64,000 nt of DNA from contig NZ_RKLQ01000002.1 of the NCBI RefSeq assembly GCF_019599405.1, positions 1 through 64,000 of the forward strand. The letters run 5' to 3'. The notes below the pieces were generated by a model. That model saw nothing but the letters and a program-made list of their open reading frames with translations. It was not told the origin of the DNA and made no database searches. The stretch comes from Haloarcula salinisoli (GTDB taxonomy: Archaea > Halobacteriota > Halobacteria > Halobacteriales > Haloarculaceae). A program made the translations under genes and the position numbers. Below are positions 34,113 to 43,238 of the stretch, piece after piece. Position 1 is the stretch's first letter; the number at the start of each line of letters is the position of its first letter.

Positions 34113-36395
34113 ATGAGTGAGGCCGACGCCGAGTCGCGGGCGGGACGGGAAGAAGTGTGGATAGAGAAGTACCGCCCCGAGTCACTCGACGACGTGATGG
34201 GTCACGAGGACATCGTCGGGCGCCTGCAGAGCTACGTCGACCGCAACGACCTGAGCCACATGCTGTTCAGTGGTCCGGCCGGCACTGGAAAGACGACCAG
34301 TGCGACCGCCATCGCCCGGGAGCTGTACGGCGAGGACTGGCAGGAGAACTTCCTCGAACTGAACGCCTCCGACGAGCGCGGTATCGACGTGGTCCGGGAC
34401 CGCATCAAGAACTTCGCGCGCACGAGCTTCGGCGGCTACAACTACCGCATCATCTTCCTCGATGAGGCAGACGCGCTGTGCGTTCCTCCGGGTACCGAAG
34501 TCGTCACCGGGTACCCGTCGTCACCGGAGGTAAAGCCGATAGAAGAGGTCGCCGAAGACGGCGAACCAATTCCGTCCGTCGACTTCGACACAAACGAGGT
34601 CCAGTCAGACAAGGGGAAACTAGTCGACTCGGGTATCGCGGACTTCTTCGAACTCGAACTGGCGGACGGACGAACGATGCGTGCAAGTCTCTCCCATCCG
34701 TTCTTCGTGGTCGATGAGAACGGGAAACTGGTCGAAAAAGAGCTACAGGAGCTATCTCTTGGTGACGAAATCGCCGATTTCAAAACGGATATTGGCGTCT
34801 CACGGTGCGAGGTCTGTGGCGACTGGACTGCTGGGAGATTCTGTTCCCTCGATTGCAAGAACGAGGGTCACAGCCGCCGGATGCAAGGAGACGGCAATCC
34901 GATGCACGGCACGGAATGGTCCGAAGAGCGACGTGAGAAAATCGTCGAAAAACTCTCCGATGGGCGGTTTGCTGGAGAGAACAACCCCAATCATGGCGGG
35001 GAGTTCCACGGTGTTTCAGTGTGGGAGATGGACGAAACGGCGATCGAACAGTTCCGCGAAAAGATTAGCGAGAGACGGTCTGGAACCTCGTGGGAGGAAT
35101 GGGTCGTCGATGCAGACGCCGAAGAAGTCAAAGAAGACATCGGACGTGCCTGCGCAGAGTGGTGGGAGAGTATAGACGATGATGAAAAAGAGCGGATAAT
35201 CGAGAAAGCCACCGAAAACTGCGATTATCCCGTCTGTGACATTACCGGGGACAACAACCCGATGCGTGACCCCGAGGTTGCACAGAAAGTCTCGGAAGCA
35301 CTGCAAGGTCACAAGCCGACGGGTGGAAATATCCGACACAGCGACGAACTTGGCCATCTCGTTCGGTCCGACTGGGAGTACGAAGTCGCGAAGGCCCTGC
35401 AAGACGCCGGAGTAGAGTACCAGTACGAACCGGAGTTCGAACTGTCCGACACCGTCTTCCGCCCCGACTTCATCATCGACGACACGGTCATCGAAGTCAA
35501 GGGTTCCGCCGAGCTGTGGGGTCAAGTAGAGAAAGTAGAAGAGTTCCTAGAGACGTACGGCGACGAGTATACGTTCATCGTCGTTGGGGACGAGGAACTT
35601 CCACACCACGAACACTACGATAGAAACGAGTTCGAACCGGCGCTTGTCTCCGACGGTGGCGTTCAGACAGTTGAAACCGTCGAAGTGCGGAATATCGAGT
35701 ACAGCCACCGTGGGAAAGCGTACAACATCAGCATGGAGGGGACGCCGAACTTCATGCTCGCAAACGGGATACTGACTCACAACACCTCAGACGCTCAATC
35801 AGCACTCCGCCGGACGATGGAGCAGTTCTCGAACAACGTCCGCTTTATCCTCTCGTGTAACTACTCCAGTCAGATTATCGACCCTATCCAGTCTCGCTGC
35901 GCAGTGTTCCGCTTCTCGCCACTCAGTGACGACGCCGTCGAGGAAGAGATTCGCCACATCGCCAGCGAAGAGGACATCGAACTGACCGACGACGGGCTGG
36001 ACGCGCTCGTCTATGCCGCCGGCGGGGACATGCGCAAGGCCATCAACGGGCTGCAGGCCGCCTCGGTCAGCGGCGACGTGGTCGACGAATCGGCGGTGTA
36101 CGCCATCACCTCCACCGCGCGACCGGAGGAGATACACGGGATGGTCCAGTCGGCCCTCGACGGGGACTTCACCGCGGCGCGGGCGACACTGGACCGCCTG
36201 CTGACCGAGGAGGGTATCGCCGGCGGCGACATCATCGACCAGTTGCATCGCTCCATCTGGGAGTTCGAGGTCGAGGACCGCGCGGCGGTTCGTATCCTCG
36301 AACGGGTCGGCGAGACCGATTACCGAATCACGCAAGGGGCGAACGAACGGGTCCAGCTGGAAGCGATGCTGGCCTCGCTGGCGAACACCGAATAG
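34113..36395 (+). CDS. rfcS: Replication factor C small subunit with an intein
   Basis: 760 residues, of which 325 are RfcS (N-extein 1-122, C-extein 558-760) and 435 an intein. RfcS is the AAA+ subunit of the clamp loader that puts PCNA on primed DNA. Walker A is SGPAGTGKTT (about 53-62) and Walker B FLDEAD (115-120); the intein begins right after it, at DEADAL/C. The C-extein resumes TSDAQSALRRTMEQFSNN and contains SCNYSSQIIDPIQSRCAVFRF (sensor I, arginine finger) and DMRKAINGLQAAS (sensor II). Extein length equals the usual RfcS, so splicing is needed for a working protein. Transcription is single-gene; the next gene is an archaellin. Confidence 0.95.
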   Translation: MSEADAESRAGREEVWIEKYRPESLDDVMGHEDIVGRLQSYVDRNDLSHMLFSGPAGTGKTTSATAIARELYGEDWQENFLELNASDERGIDVVRDRIKNFARTSFGGYNYRIIFLDEADALCVPPGTEVVTGYPSSPEVKPIEEVAEDGEPIPSVDFDTNEVQSDKGKLVDSGIADFFELELADGRTMRASLSHPFFVVDENGKLVEKELQELSLGDEIADFKTDIGVSRCEVCGDWTAGRFCSLDCKNEGHSRRMQGDGNPMHGTEWSEERREKIVEKLSDGRFAGENNPNHGGEFHGVSVWEMDETAIEQFREKISERRSGTSWEEWVVDADAEEVKEDIGRACAEWWESIDDDEKERIIEKATENCDYPVCDITGDNNPMRDPEVAQKVSEALQGHKPTGGNIRHSDELGHLVRSDWEYEVAKALQDAGVEYQYEPEFELSDTVFRPDFIIDDTVIEVKGSAELWGQVEKVEEFLETYGDEYTFIVVGDEELPHHEHYDRNEFEPALVSDGGVQTVETVEVRNIEYSHRGKAYNISMEGTPNFMLANGILTHNTSDAQSALRRTMEQFSNNVRFILSCNYSSQIIDPIQSRCAVFRFSPLSDDAVEEEIRHIASEEDIELTDDGLDALVYAAGGDMRKAINGLQAASVSGDVVDESAVYAITSTARPEEIHGMVQSALDGDFTAARATLDRLLTEEGIAGGDIIDQLHRSIWEFEVEDRAAVRILERVGETDYRITQGANERVQLEAMLASLANTE
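34479..35783 (+). mobile_element. RfcS intein with a putative NUMOD3 / PD-(D/E)xK homing endonuclease
   Basis: 435 residues (123-557 of the precursor). Splicing blocks: A, Cys 123 (CVPPGTEVVTG); B, about 186-200 (GRTMRASLSHPFFVV, with Ser-x-x-His in place of the common Thr-x-x-His); F/G, about 536-557 (AYNISMEGTPNFMLANGILTHN), then Thr as +1. No LAGLIDADG motif is seen. The insert has a zinc finger (Cys 232, 235, 244, 248), NUMOD3-like GDGNPMHG (259), GENNPNHGG (288) and GDNNPMRDPEVAQKVSEAL (379), and a PD-(D/E)xK-like nuclease: SDWEYEVAKAL (419), YEPEF, RPDFII (Asp 452), VIEVKG (Glu 461, Lys 463). Codon use is more AT-rich than in the exteins, suggesting recent arrival. Confidence 0.9.
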
Positions 36396-36448
36396 AACGC
36401 AGTAGGTCGCTACCTGCTGTTTTCACCGCCGATAATTGCTCACGCAGC

Positions 36449-36456
36449 TTTATACA
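36449..36456 (+). promoter_or_regulatory. TATA box of the archaellin gene
   Basis: TTTATACA centred 35 bases before the ATG at 36487, in a run of GCTTTATACAAGTGCAA. It places transcription start close to 36478 and supports the later ATG over the longer frame starting at 36436. Confidence 0.65.
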
Positions 36457-36486
36457 AGTGCAACTACCAAGCTATCAGTAACTGAA

Positions 36487-37116
36487 ATGTACAGCTTGAA
36501 TGACCAAGCACCCGACGACAGGGGGCAGGTCGGTATCGGGACACTCATCGTGTTCATCGCGATGGTGCTGGTCGCGGCCATCGCCGCTGGCGTGCTCATC
36601 AACACGGCTGGGTTCCTCCAGAGCGGCGCCGAAGCGACCGGCCAGGGCGCGAGCGACGCGACGTCGAACCGCATCCAGGTCGTCAGTACGACGGGGACCG
36701 ATCTGGACAACAGCACAGTGGGCGTCGTGAGCCTCGTGGTAAAGGCCGGCCCCGGCGCGAGCAACATCGACCTCGAGACGACGACAGTGCAGTGGGTCGG
36801 ACCGAACGGCTCGTTCTACCAGCTCGCGGAGAACAGCACCGGTGGGAATCCAGATGGGTACTTCGCCGTCGCGACCGTCCAGGACAGCGACGGGTCGAGC
36901 CCGGTGTTGAACGACCAGGAAGACCGCCTGAAGATACAGCTGGAACTCGGTGAGGGCGACAACGAGACTCTCATCGACGGCGCCGAACCGTTCGGCAGCG
37001 AAATCGGGGAGGGCGAAAGCGCGACCATACGCATCACGACGGCCTCGGGTTCACAGACGACCGAGGAGATTCTCGTCCCCGAGACGATATCGGGCACGAC
37101 CGCGGTGCGACTGTAG
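36487..37116 (+). CDS. Archaellin (archaellum filament protein)
   Basis: 209 residues. Class III (type IV pilin-like) signal [11 protein letters not shown]: cleavage by prepilin peptidase is expected after the Gly, leaving [25 protein letters not shown], the hydrophobic filament core of archaellins. The rest is a beta-rich outer domain ([29 protein letters not shown]..., [21 protein letters not shown]) with N-x-S/T glycosylation sites (NSTVG, NGSF, NSTGG, NETL). It starts with ATG 36487, decided by the TATA box. No other arl/fla gene is nearby, so assembly machinery must come from elsewhere. Confidence 0.92.
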   Translation: MYSLNDQAPDDRGQVGIGTLIVFIAMVLVAAIAAGVLINTAGFLQSGAEATGQGASDATSNRIQVVSTTGTDLDNSTVGVVSLVVKAGPGASNIDLETTTVQWVGPNGSFYQLAENSTGGNPDGYFAVATVQDSDGSSPVLNDQEDRLKIQLELGEGDNETLIDGAEPFGSEIGEGESATIRITTASGSQTTEEILVPETISGTTAVRL

Positions 37117-37243
37117 TCAGTTGCTGCTACGGACCGTTGTAGTGATGTGCCGGTATACGCCGACCTCGGGTCGGAAATAATCTACAACGATCCGTAGACC
37201 CCTTCGGAACAGTTTTACCCGCTGCTGGGCGAACGTTACGCCA

Positions 37244-40027
37244 ATGAGCGACCTCGACGAGGCCTACCAACTCGACTACTTCGAGGAGGCGGGATTCCAC
37301 CGGCAAGAGTGTGCCGAGTGTGGCGATATGTTCTGGTCGCGGGCCGACCGCGACACCTGTGGCGAGCCCCCGTGTGCCGAGTACGGCTTCATCGACACGC
37401 CCGGATTCGACGAGGAGTACGCCCTCGGCGAGATGCGCGAGGCGTTCCTCTCTTTCTTCGAGGAGCGAGACCACGAGCGCATCGACCCGTACCCGGTCGC
37501 GGCCAACCGCTGGCGTGACGACGTCCTCCTGACACAGGCGTCTATCTACGACTTCCAGCCGCTCGTCACGAGCGGGACGACGCCACCGCCGGCCAATCCC
37601 CTCTGTATCTCCCAGCCGTGCATCCGGATGCAGGACATCGACAACGTCGGCAAGACCGGCCGACACACGATGGCCTTCGAGATGATGGCCCACCACGCCT
37701 TCAACGCCAAGGAGGACATCGAAGACCCCGGCGAGTACGCCTACGAGGGTGAGGTGTACTGGAAGGAGGAGACCGTCGAGTACTGCGTCGAGCTGTTCGA
37801 GGAGCTGGGCGCGGACGTCGACGAGCTCACCCTCATCGAGGACCCGTGGGTCGGCGGCGGCAACGCCGGGCCCGCCTTCGAGGTCATCTACCAGGGCGCA
37901 GAGCTGGCGACGCTCGTGTTCATGTCCCTAGAGCAGGACCCCGGCGGCGAGTACGAGATGAAAGACGGGAACCGCTACTCGGAGATGGACACCTACGTCG
38001 TCGACACCGGCTACGGGCTCGAACGATGGACCTGGGTCTCCCAGGGCACCCCGACGGTGTACGAGGCGGTCTACCCCGAGATGATAGCCTTCCTCAAGGA
38101 CAACGCCGGCATCGAACTCACCGACGAGGAGGCAGCCATCGTCCACAACGCCGCCAAACTCGCGGGCCGGATGGATATCGACGAGGCCGAGGACATCGAG
38201 GCCGAACGGGACACCATCGCCGAGCAGGTCGGCGTCGACGTCTCCGAGCTGCGCGACCTCGTCGCCCCGCTGGAGGAGATATACGCCATCGCCGACCACT
38301 CCCGCACCCTGGCGTACATGCTCGGGGACGGCATCGTCCCCTCGAACGTCGGAACGGGCTATCTCGCGCGGATGGTCCTCCGGCGCACCAAGCGGCTGGT
38401 CGACAGCGTCGGCGTGGACGCCCCTCTCGACGAGCTCGTCGACATGCAGGCCGACCGGCTGGGCTACGAGAACCGCGACACGATTCGGGACATCGTCCGG
38501 ACCGAGGTCGAGAAGTACCGCGAGACCCTCGACCGCGGGGGTCGCCGCGTGCGCCAGCTGGCCGACGACTACGCTGAGAAAGGCGAGCCCATCCCCACGA
38601 CAGAACTCGTCGAGCTGTACGACTCCCACGGCATCCAGCCCGACATGGTCGAGGAGATAGCCGCCGAACGGGGCGTCGACGTGGACGTACCCGACGACTT
38701 CTACGCCGTGGTCGCCGACCGCCACGGCGGGGAGACCGCCGCGGCCGAGGAGTCGGGCGTTCCCTACGCCGACCGACTCGCCGAACTGCCCGACACCGAC
38801 CGGCTCTACTACGAGGACCAGCAGCGCATGGAGTTCGAGGCCGTCGTGTTAGAGGTGTTCGACCGCGAGGACGACCGCTTCGACGTGGTGCTCGACCAGA
38901 CGATGTTCTACCCCGAGGGCGGTGGCCAGCCGCCGGACCACGGCACGCTCTCGACGGACGACGTAACCGTCGAAGTCGAGGACGTCCAGCGGTACGACGG
39001 CGTCATCTGCCACACCGTCGACGACGACCCCGGCAAGGGCGAGTTCGTCCGCGGGCAGGTCGAGGCCACCCGACGCAAGCGGCTGATGCAACACCACACG
39101 GCGACCCACATCGTCGTCCACGCCGCCCGGCAGGTGCTGGGCGAGCACGTCCGCCAGGCCGGCGCCCAGAAGGGCGTCGACTCCTCGCGAATCGACGTCT
39201 CCCACTACGACTCCGTCTCCCGCGAACAGGTCAAGGAGATAGAGTCACTGGCCAACGACCTCGTCCAGGACAACGTCCCGGTGACCCAGCAGTGGCCCGA
39301 CCGCAACGAGGCCGAGGCCAAACACGGCTTCGACCTCTACCAGGGCGGCATCCCCGCCGGCGAGCAGATTCGGCTCATCCAGGTGGCCGACGACATCCAG
39401 GCCTGCGGTGGCACCCACGTCGCCCGCACCGGCGACATCGGGACCATCAAGCTGCTGAACACGGAACGGGTCCAGGACGGCGTCATCCGCCTCACGTTCG
39501 CGGCCGGGGACGCGGCCATCGAGGCCACCCACCGAACCGAGGACGCCCTCTACGAAGCCGCTGACACCCTCGACGTGGCCCCCGGCGACGTCCCCGACAC
39601 CGCGGCCCGCTTCTTCGACGAGTGGAAGGCCCGCGGCAAGGAGATAGAGGAGCTGAAAGAGCAGCTCGCACAGGCCCGCGCAGCCGGTGGCGCGGACACG
39701 GAGGAGGTCGACGTGGCCGGGACCACCGCGGTCGTCCAGCGCATCGACGCCGACATGGACGAACTGCGCGCCCAGGCCAACGCCGTCGTCGAGCAGGGCC
39801 AGATAGCCGTGCTCGGCTCGGGCGATTCCGGCGCTCAGTTCGTCGTCGCCGTCCCAGAGGGCGTCGAGGTCAACGCCGGCGAAGTCGTCGGCGAACTCGC
39901 CGGCCGCGTCGGCGGCGGTGGCGGCGGCCCCGCTGACTTCGCCCAGGGTGGCGGTCCCGACGGCGAGAAACTGGACGACGCGCTCGACGACGCCGAGTCG
40001 ATTCTCCAGTCCGTCGCGAACGTCTAG
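37244..40027 (+). CDS. alaS: Alanine--tRNA ligase
   Basis: A 927-residue archaeal AlaRS. The N-terminal zinc motif is [26 protein letters not shown]; the class II core contains [59 protein letters not shown], and motif 3 [14 protein letters not shown]. The editing domain carries HHTATHIV and [15 protein letters not shown] (HxxxH...C-x-x-x-H zinc site), and the C-terminal dimerising/C-Ala part follows. This enzyme charges tRNA-Ala, the very tRNA encoded at 185-256. Single gene with no operon partner. Confidence 0.97.
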   Translation: MSDLDEAYQLDYFEEAGFHRQECAECGDMFWSRADRDTCGEPPCAEYGFIDTPGFDEEYALGEMREAFLSFFEERDHERIDPYPVAANRWRDDVLLTQASIYDFQPLVTSGTTPPPANPLCISQPCIRMQDIDNVGKTGRHTMAFEMMAHHAFNAKEDIEDPGEYAYEGEVYWKEETVEYCVELFEELGADVDELTLIEDPWVGGGNAGPAFEVIYQGAELATLVFMSLEQDPGGEYEMKDGNRYSEMDTYVVDTGYGLERWTWVSQGTPTVYEAVYPEMIAFLKDNAGIELTDEEAAIVHNAAKLAGRMDIDEAEDIEAERDTIAEQVGVDVSELRDLVAPLEEIYAIADHSRTLAYMLGDGIVPSNVGTGYLARMVLRRTKRLVDSVGVDAPLDELVDMQADRLGYENRDTIRDIVRTEVEKYRETLDRGGRRVRQLADDYAEKGEPIPTTELVELYDSHGIQPDMVEEIAAERGVDVDVPDDFYAVVADRHGGETAAAEESGVPYADRLAELPDTDRLYYEDQQRMEFEAVVLEVFDREDDRFDVVLDQTMFYPEGGGQPPDHGTLSTDDVTVEVEDVQRYDGVICHTVDDDPGKGEFVRGQVEATRRKRLMQHHTATHIVVHAARQVLGEHVRQAGAQKGVDSSRIDVSHYDSVSREQVKEIESLANDLVQDNVPVTQQWPDRNEAEAKHGFDLYQGGIPAGEQIRLIQVADDIQACGGTHVARTGDIGTIKLLNTERVQDGVIRLTFAAGDAAIEATHRTEDALYEAADTLDVAPGDVPDTAARFFDEWKARGKEIEELKEQLAQARAAGGADTEEVDVAGTTAVVQRIDADMDELRAQANAVVEQGQIAVLGSGDSGAQFVVAVPEGVEVNAGEVVGELAGRVGGGGGGPADFAQGGGPDGEKLDDALDDAESILQSVANV

Positions 40028-40153
40028 CGCTTTCGGGCTATTCCAGCCTGCGCCCAATTCTTGCGTCTGTTCACCGTACTGAGCGGCGCCTCCGGCGTCA
40101 CTACGCCCGAGAGTGATACCCGCAGGTGTCAATATATAATGTTCTAGAAAAAG

Positions 40154-40161
40154 AATTTATT
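40154..40161 (+). promoter_or_regulatory. TATA box of the Tat-exported small protein
   Basis: AATTTATT centred 29 bases before the ATG at 40187, in an AT-rich stretch (40130-40185). Confidence 0.6.
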
Positions 40162-40186
40162 AATTTTCACTACGTGCCATAATTTG

Positions 40187-40603
40187 ATGTCACGGAAAGA
40201 TAAGCTAACCCGGAGAAGTGCTATCAAAAAGGGCGCGGTCACTGCAACCCTCCTGACTGGTGGGATTGCTGCTACCAGTACGCCAGCGGCCGCATCGACA
40301 ACGTACGCGTCGATCAGTTTCTGGACTGACGGTAGCGAGGGTGACATCGATATCAGTATCGAAGTCGACGAGTACGACTCGGATCCGGAGGAAAAGATCA
40401 CGGTCTATGGCAATCCGATCGACCCGACAGGGCCACGTGCGGAGCGGAATCTCCGGGGGTACCAGTATTACGCCACGGTTGCTGGGCAGAAAAACGATCC
40501 CGACACCCCCGATAACTACGTCGATTTGTGGGTCGAGGGCTACGAGGACCACGGAATCCGCTCGATAGACAGTAACGTGTCGTACGACGTAGACACCTAC
40601 TGA
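40187..40603 (+). CDS. Tat-exported small protein
   Basis: 138 residues from the ATG at 40187 (a TTG lies 3 bases upstream). A twin-arginine signal TRRSAIKKGAVTATLLTGGIAATSTPAAAS leads to a mature domain of about 100 residues: YASISFWTDGSEGDIDISIEVDEYDSDPEEKITVYGNP, RNLRGYQYYATVAGQKNDPDTPDNYVDLWVEGYED and a Ser/Asp/Tyr end. Its regularly spaced beta strands suggest a small beta-sandwich. No lipobox is seen, so it is freely secreted. Function unknown. Codon use is slightly less GC-rich than the neighbours, as if recently acquired. Confidence 0.75.
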   Translation: MSRKDKLTRRSAIKKGAVTATLLTGGIAATSTPAAASTTYASISFWTDGSEGDIDISIEVDEYDSDPEEKITVYGNPIDPTGPRAERNLRGYQYYATVAGQKNDPDTPDNYVDLWVEGYEDHGIRSIDSNVSYDVDTY

Positions 40604-40908
40604 CGGCAAGCCATCTCGACCGAACCGGGTCGAACCCTGTAGTAACAATTGAAACGATTTACACACCGACCGCACCGTCGTCGTGCGATCGGGTGTGCAT
40701 TGATTTTCAATGGCGAGTATACCAGACGCCACTGGGTAGTACCGGGGGGTACCCCACAGTGCTCTCCCGCAGTTTTCTCGAAGAATCGAGGCAAAACCCC
40801 GCCCCGCAGGGCGGGGCGGATGTCATCGTTCCGGACGCGGACAGATCGGTGGGTTGCCAGGTCGCGAATCGAAACAGCCACGCGCCCACCACCAGAACCA
40901 CCAGCCAG
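40604..40908. other. Intergenic region with IS-like hairpin
   Basis: 305 bases with no supported gene. It contains the hairpin CCCCGCCC-CGCA-GGGCGGGG (40797-40816) followed by CGGATGTC, a form seen at the right ends of IS200/IS605-type elements in haloarchaea. Left of it are GGGTAGTACCGGGGGGTACCCCAC (40734-40757) and an AT-rich patch. No transposase gene remains, so this could be a remnant. The promoter of the hydrolase must also be here. Confidence 0.45.
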
Positions 40909-41679
40909 ATGGCGACCACAACCAAAGACGGCGTCAGCCTGCACTACGAGACCACCGGCGACGGGCCGACAGTAGTGTTTCTCAACGACATCGGCTACGG
41001 GGCGTGGCTGTGGGGCTGGCACCACGACGCCATCGCCGGGCCCTACGAGGCGCTGGTGTGGGACCTGCGGGGCACCGGCGACTCCGACGCGCCGAGTGGT
41101 GCGTACTCCGTCCAGACCCTCGCCGCCGACCTCGAAGCGATCCTGGCCGACCACGGCGTCCGGAGTGCCCACCTCGTCGGCGCGGGCCTGGGCGGGATGG
41201 TCGCGCTACAGTATGCCCACGAGTACAATCGGGCGCGGACGCTGACACTGTACAACACGGCGGCCGATGGGGGCGACATCGACGCCGACGCGCTCGATTC
41301 GCTCGCACTGGACAACGGCCCCGAGCGGTCCCTCGACGGCGCGTTCTCGCCGCAGTTCCGGGAAGCGGCCCCCGACCTCGTCGACCGCATCGTCGGGTGG
41401 CGCGAGGCCGAGGACGCGACCGGGGACGCCTTCGCCGCCCAGGCGGCGGCCATGACCGACTTTTCGGCGCCGCCGCTGTACGAGGTGACCCAGCCCGCCG
41501 AGGTGTACTACGGCGTCGACGACCCCGTCGTGCCGACCGCGGCCGCCGAATCGCTGGCCGCGGATTTGCCACGGGGAAGTGCCGAGGCCGTCGAAGGGCG
41601 CCATCTCTCCTTCGTCGAGTACGCGACCGCGGTGACCGACCGGCTGGTGGCGTTCCTAGACGAGTACGCCGCCGAGTGA
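40909..41679 (+). CDS. Alpha/beta hydrolase
   Basis: 256 residues from ATG 40909; the open frame upstream reads non-protein-like DNA. Family pattern: DGVSLHYETTGDGPTVVFLNDIGYGAWLWGWH (oxyanion region), VWDLRGTGDSDAPSGAYSVQTLAADLEAIL, nucleophile elbow HLVGAGLGGMVALQYA, VYYGVDDPVVPTAAAESLA (acid) and VEGRHLSFVEY (His). The elbow reads GAGLGG, not GxSxG, so the usual Ser nucleophile is missing; the protein may be inactive as a hydrolase or use another residue. It resembles 3-oxoadipate enol-lactonase-like and haloperoxidase-like proteins. Confidence 0.85.
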   Translation: MATTTKDGVSLHYETTGDGPTVVFLNDIGYGAWLWGWHHDAIAGPYEALVWDLRGTGDSDAPSGAYSVQTLAADLEAILADHGVRSAHLVGAGLGGMVALQYAHEYNRARTLTLYNTAADGGDIDADALDSLALDNGPERSLDGAFSPQFREAAPDLVDRIVGWREAEDATGDAFAAQAAAMTDFSAPPLYEVTQPAEVYYGVDDPVVPTAAAESLAADLPRGSAEAVEGRHLSFVEYATAVTDRLVAFLDEYAAE

Positions 41680-41758
41680 TACTGCCGGCTGTACGAGCGA
41701 CGTGACGGTGTTACGACGACGCCCAAGTTATTTCAGTGAGGCTTGTTAATTCAAGTTC

Positions 41759-41920
41759 ATGGAGAGGCTAACGAAAGAGGACCGGAGGGGTATCGGGTCG
41801 GTGTTCGCAGGGGGGCTGATACTCGTGTTCGCGGCGAATACACCGGCGAAAAGTGGCGTTCTGGCACTGTTCGGGGCAGTCGCGTTCCTCATCGGGCTAC
41901 TACTGATTCGATTCCAGTAG
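41759..41920 (+). CDS. Small membrane protein (53 aa)
   Basis: Reading frame of 53 codons, MERLTKEDRRGIGSVFAGG... to ...LLLIRFQ, with a charged start and two hydrophobic helices (VFAGGLILVFAAN and LALFGAVAFLIGLLLI) joined by TPAKSG. The TTATTTCAG stretch at 41728 can serve as an AT-rich promoter. A tiny haloarchaeal membrane protein is likely; nothing shows its role. Confidence 0.55.
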   Translation: MERLTKEDRRGIGSVFAGGLILVFAANTPAKSGVLALFGAVAFLIGLLLIRFQ

Positions 41921-42089
41921 CTGCCGACGGTTCGACGCCCGGGTTCGACAGCCCTGTGCGGCAACAGTCGCAGTGGCAGGCGCGGGGCGAGACGACAGCT
42001 GTCGAAAAGCGACAGCCCCTCCGTCAACCGCATCACCGCGTGGCTCGACGAGTATACGGCCACTGATCTGCAGCAACAGCGAAGAAAAA

Positions 42090-42097
42090 CTATATTC
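42090..42097 (+). promoter_or_regulatory. TATA box of the gene at 42122
   Basis: CTATATTC centred 29 bases before the ATG at 42122. It rules out the longer ATG at 42107, which would then lie before the transcription start. Confidence 0.65.
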
Positions 42098-42121
42098 GCC
42101 ACCTGAATGTACGTTGATACG

Positions 42122-42463
42122 ATGAGTGCGGCCTCCGCCAAGGTACATTCGTTCGTCAAATCCGTACCACCATTTCTCATTGGGGGGGTACTCTCGATAC
42201 TGGTGGGCGTCACACAGTCGACGCCATCGACGTACTTTGACGCGTTCTATATCCTCGTCGGTCTGGGGATGGTCGGTCAAGCGTGGCTCTACTGGCGGGA
42301 CGAGCGGCCGAAGAAGCTGGGTGTCAGCCACGTCACGTTCGCCATCGCGTTCGGTGTGCTGGCCTATTTCAGCCGGACAGCGGAGCCGTTCATCGCACGC
42401 CTGAGCGTGATAGCCTGCCTCTGGATACTTGCCGTCGTCGGGTATCGGAGCTGGCGTCGGTGA
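42122..42463 (+). CDS. Small integral membrane protein
   Basis: 113 residues. Four probable helices: FLIGGVLSILVGVTQ, TYFDAFYILVGLGMVGQAWLYW, SHVTFAIAFGVLAYFS and IARLSVIACLWILAVVGY, ending in SWRR. The YWRDERPKKLGVS loop is basic, so the positive side is probably inside. No domain is recognised. It stands 61 bases upstream of the amidotransferase on the same strand, which may make a two-gene transcript. Confidence 0.7.
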   Translation: MSAASAKVHSFVKSVPPFLIGGVLSILVGVTQSTPSTYFDAFYILVGLGMVGQAWLYWRDERPKKLGVSHVTFAIAFGVLAYFSRTAEPFIARLSVIACLWILAVVGYRSWRR

Positions 42464-42524
42464 CCGTGGCAGAAATCACCGCGGAAACGTGGCCTTTTGG
42501 TGCTCCACCTGTTGCATACAGACA

Positions 42525-43238
42525 ATGAGTCTGCGTATCGCCCTGCTGAACGCGGCCCACGACGGCGAGGACAACCGCCGGAACTTCCGGCGGGAGCTCG
42601 ACGCCGACCTCGTGGAGTTCGACGTCACCGAGCGCGAACTACCCGAGAGCTTCGCGTTCGACGCCTGTCTCGTCACCGGTTCGCGGGCCTCTGTCTACTG
42701 GGACGAGCCGTGGATCGCCGACCTCGAGTCGTGGGTCGACGACGCCATCGACGAGGGGGTCCCCTTCCTGGGGGTGTGTTTCGGCCACCAGCTGCTGGCG
42801 CATACGCTGGGCGGTACCGTCGCACCGATGGACGACTACGAGATTGGCTACCGGACCGTCGAACACGACGGGGCGAACCCGCTGCTTTCGGGTGTCGACG
42901 AGGAGTTCACCGTCTTCACGACCCATTCGGACCACGTCGCGGAGCTGCCGCCGGGCGCGACGCAGTTCGCCGAGAACGACTACGGTGTCCACGGCTTCCG
43001 GAAGGGGGACGTCTTCGCGGTTCAGTTCCACCCCGAGTACGACCCCGCGACCGCCGAGGACGTGGCCTCGGGCAAGGACCTCCCCGACGAGCGTATCGAG
43101 CGCGTCCTCGACGGCATCACCGACGAGAACTACCGGGCGGCCTGCGAGGCCAAGCGGCTCTTCGACAACTTCACCGACTACGTCCGCGGGCAGCGCGTCG
43201 CCGCCACCGAGAGCGAGCAGGTCGCAAGCGACGACTAG
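42525..43238 (+). CDS. Class I glutamine amidotransferase-like protein
   Basis: 237 residues from ATG 42525. GATase1 fold: VTGSRASVYWDEPWI, GVPFLGVCFGHQLLAHTLGG with nucleophile Cys 85, FTTHSDHVAELPPGA, and VFAVQFHPEYDP with catalytic His and Glu. The domain stands alone, like the GMP-synthase-type stand-alone proteins that hydrolyse glutamine or gamma-glutamyl amides; the acceptor is unknown. Its stop overlaps that of the convergent HPP gene in a shared CTAG. Confidence 0.87.
   Translation: MSLRIALLNAAHDGEDNRRNFRRELDADLVEFDVTERELPESFAFDACLVTGSRASVYWDEPWIADLESWVDDAIDEGVPFLGVCFGHQLLAHTLGGTVAPMDDYEIGYRTVEHDGANPLLSGVDEEFTVFTTHSDHVAELPPGATQFAENDYGVHGFRKGDVFAVQFHPEYDPATAEDVASGKDLPDERIERVLDGITDENYRAACEAKRLFDNFTDYVRGQRVAATESEQVASDD

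Noticed and set aside
34479-35783. Intein interpreted as a lineage-specific RfcS domain
   Set aside because: Cys at the start, HN at the end, splicing blocks B and F/G, and exact restoration of an ordinary 325-residue RfcS after its removal show that it is an intein.
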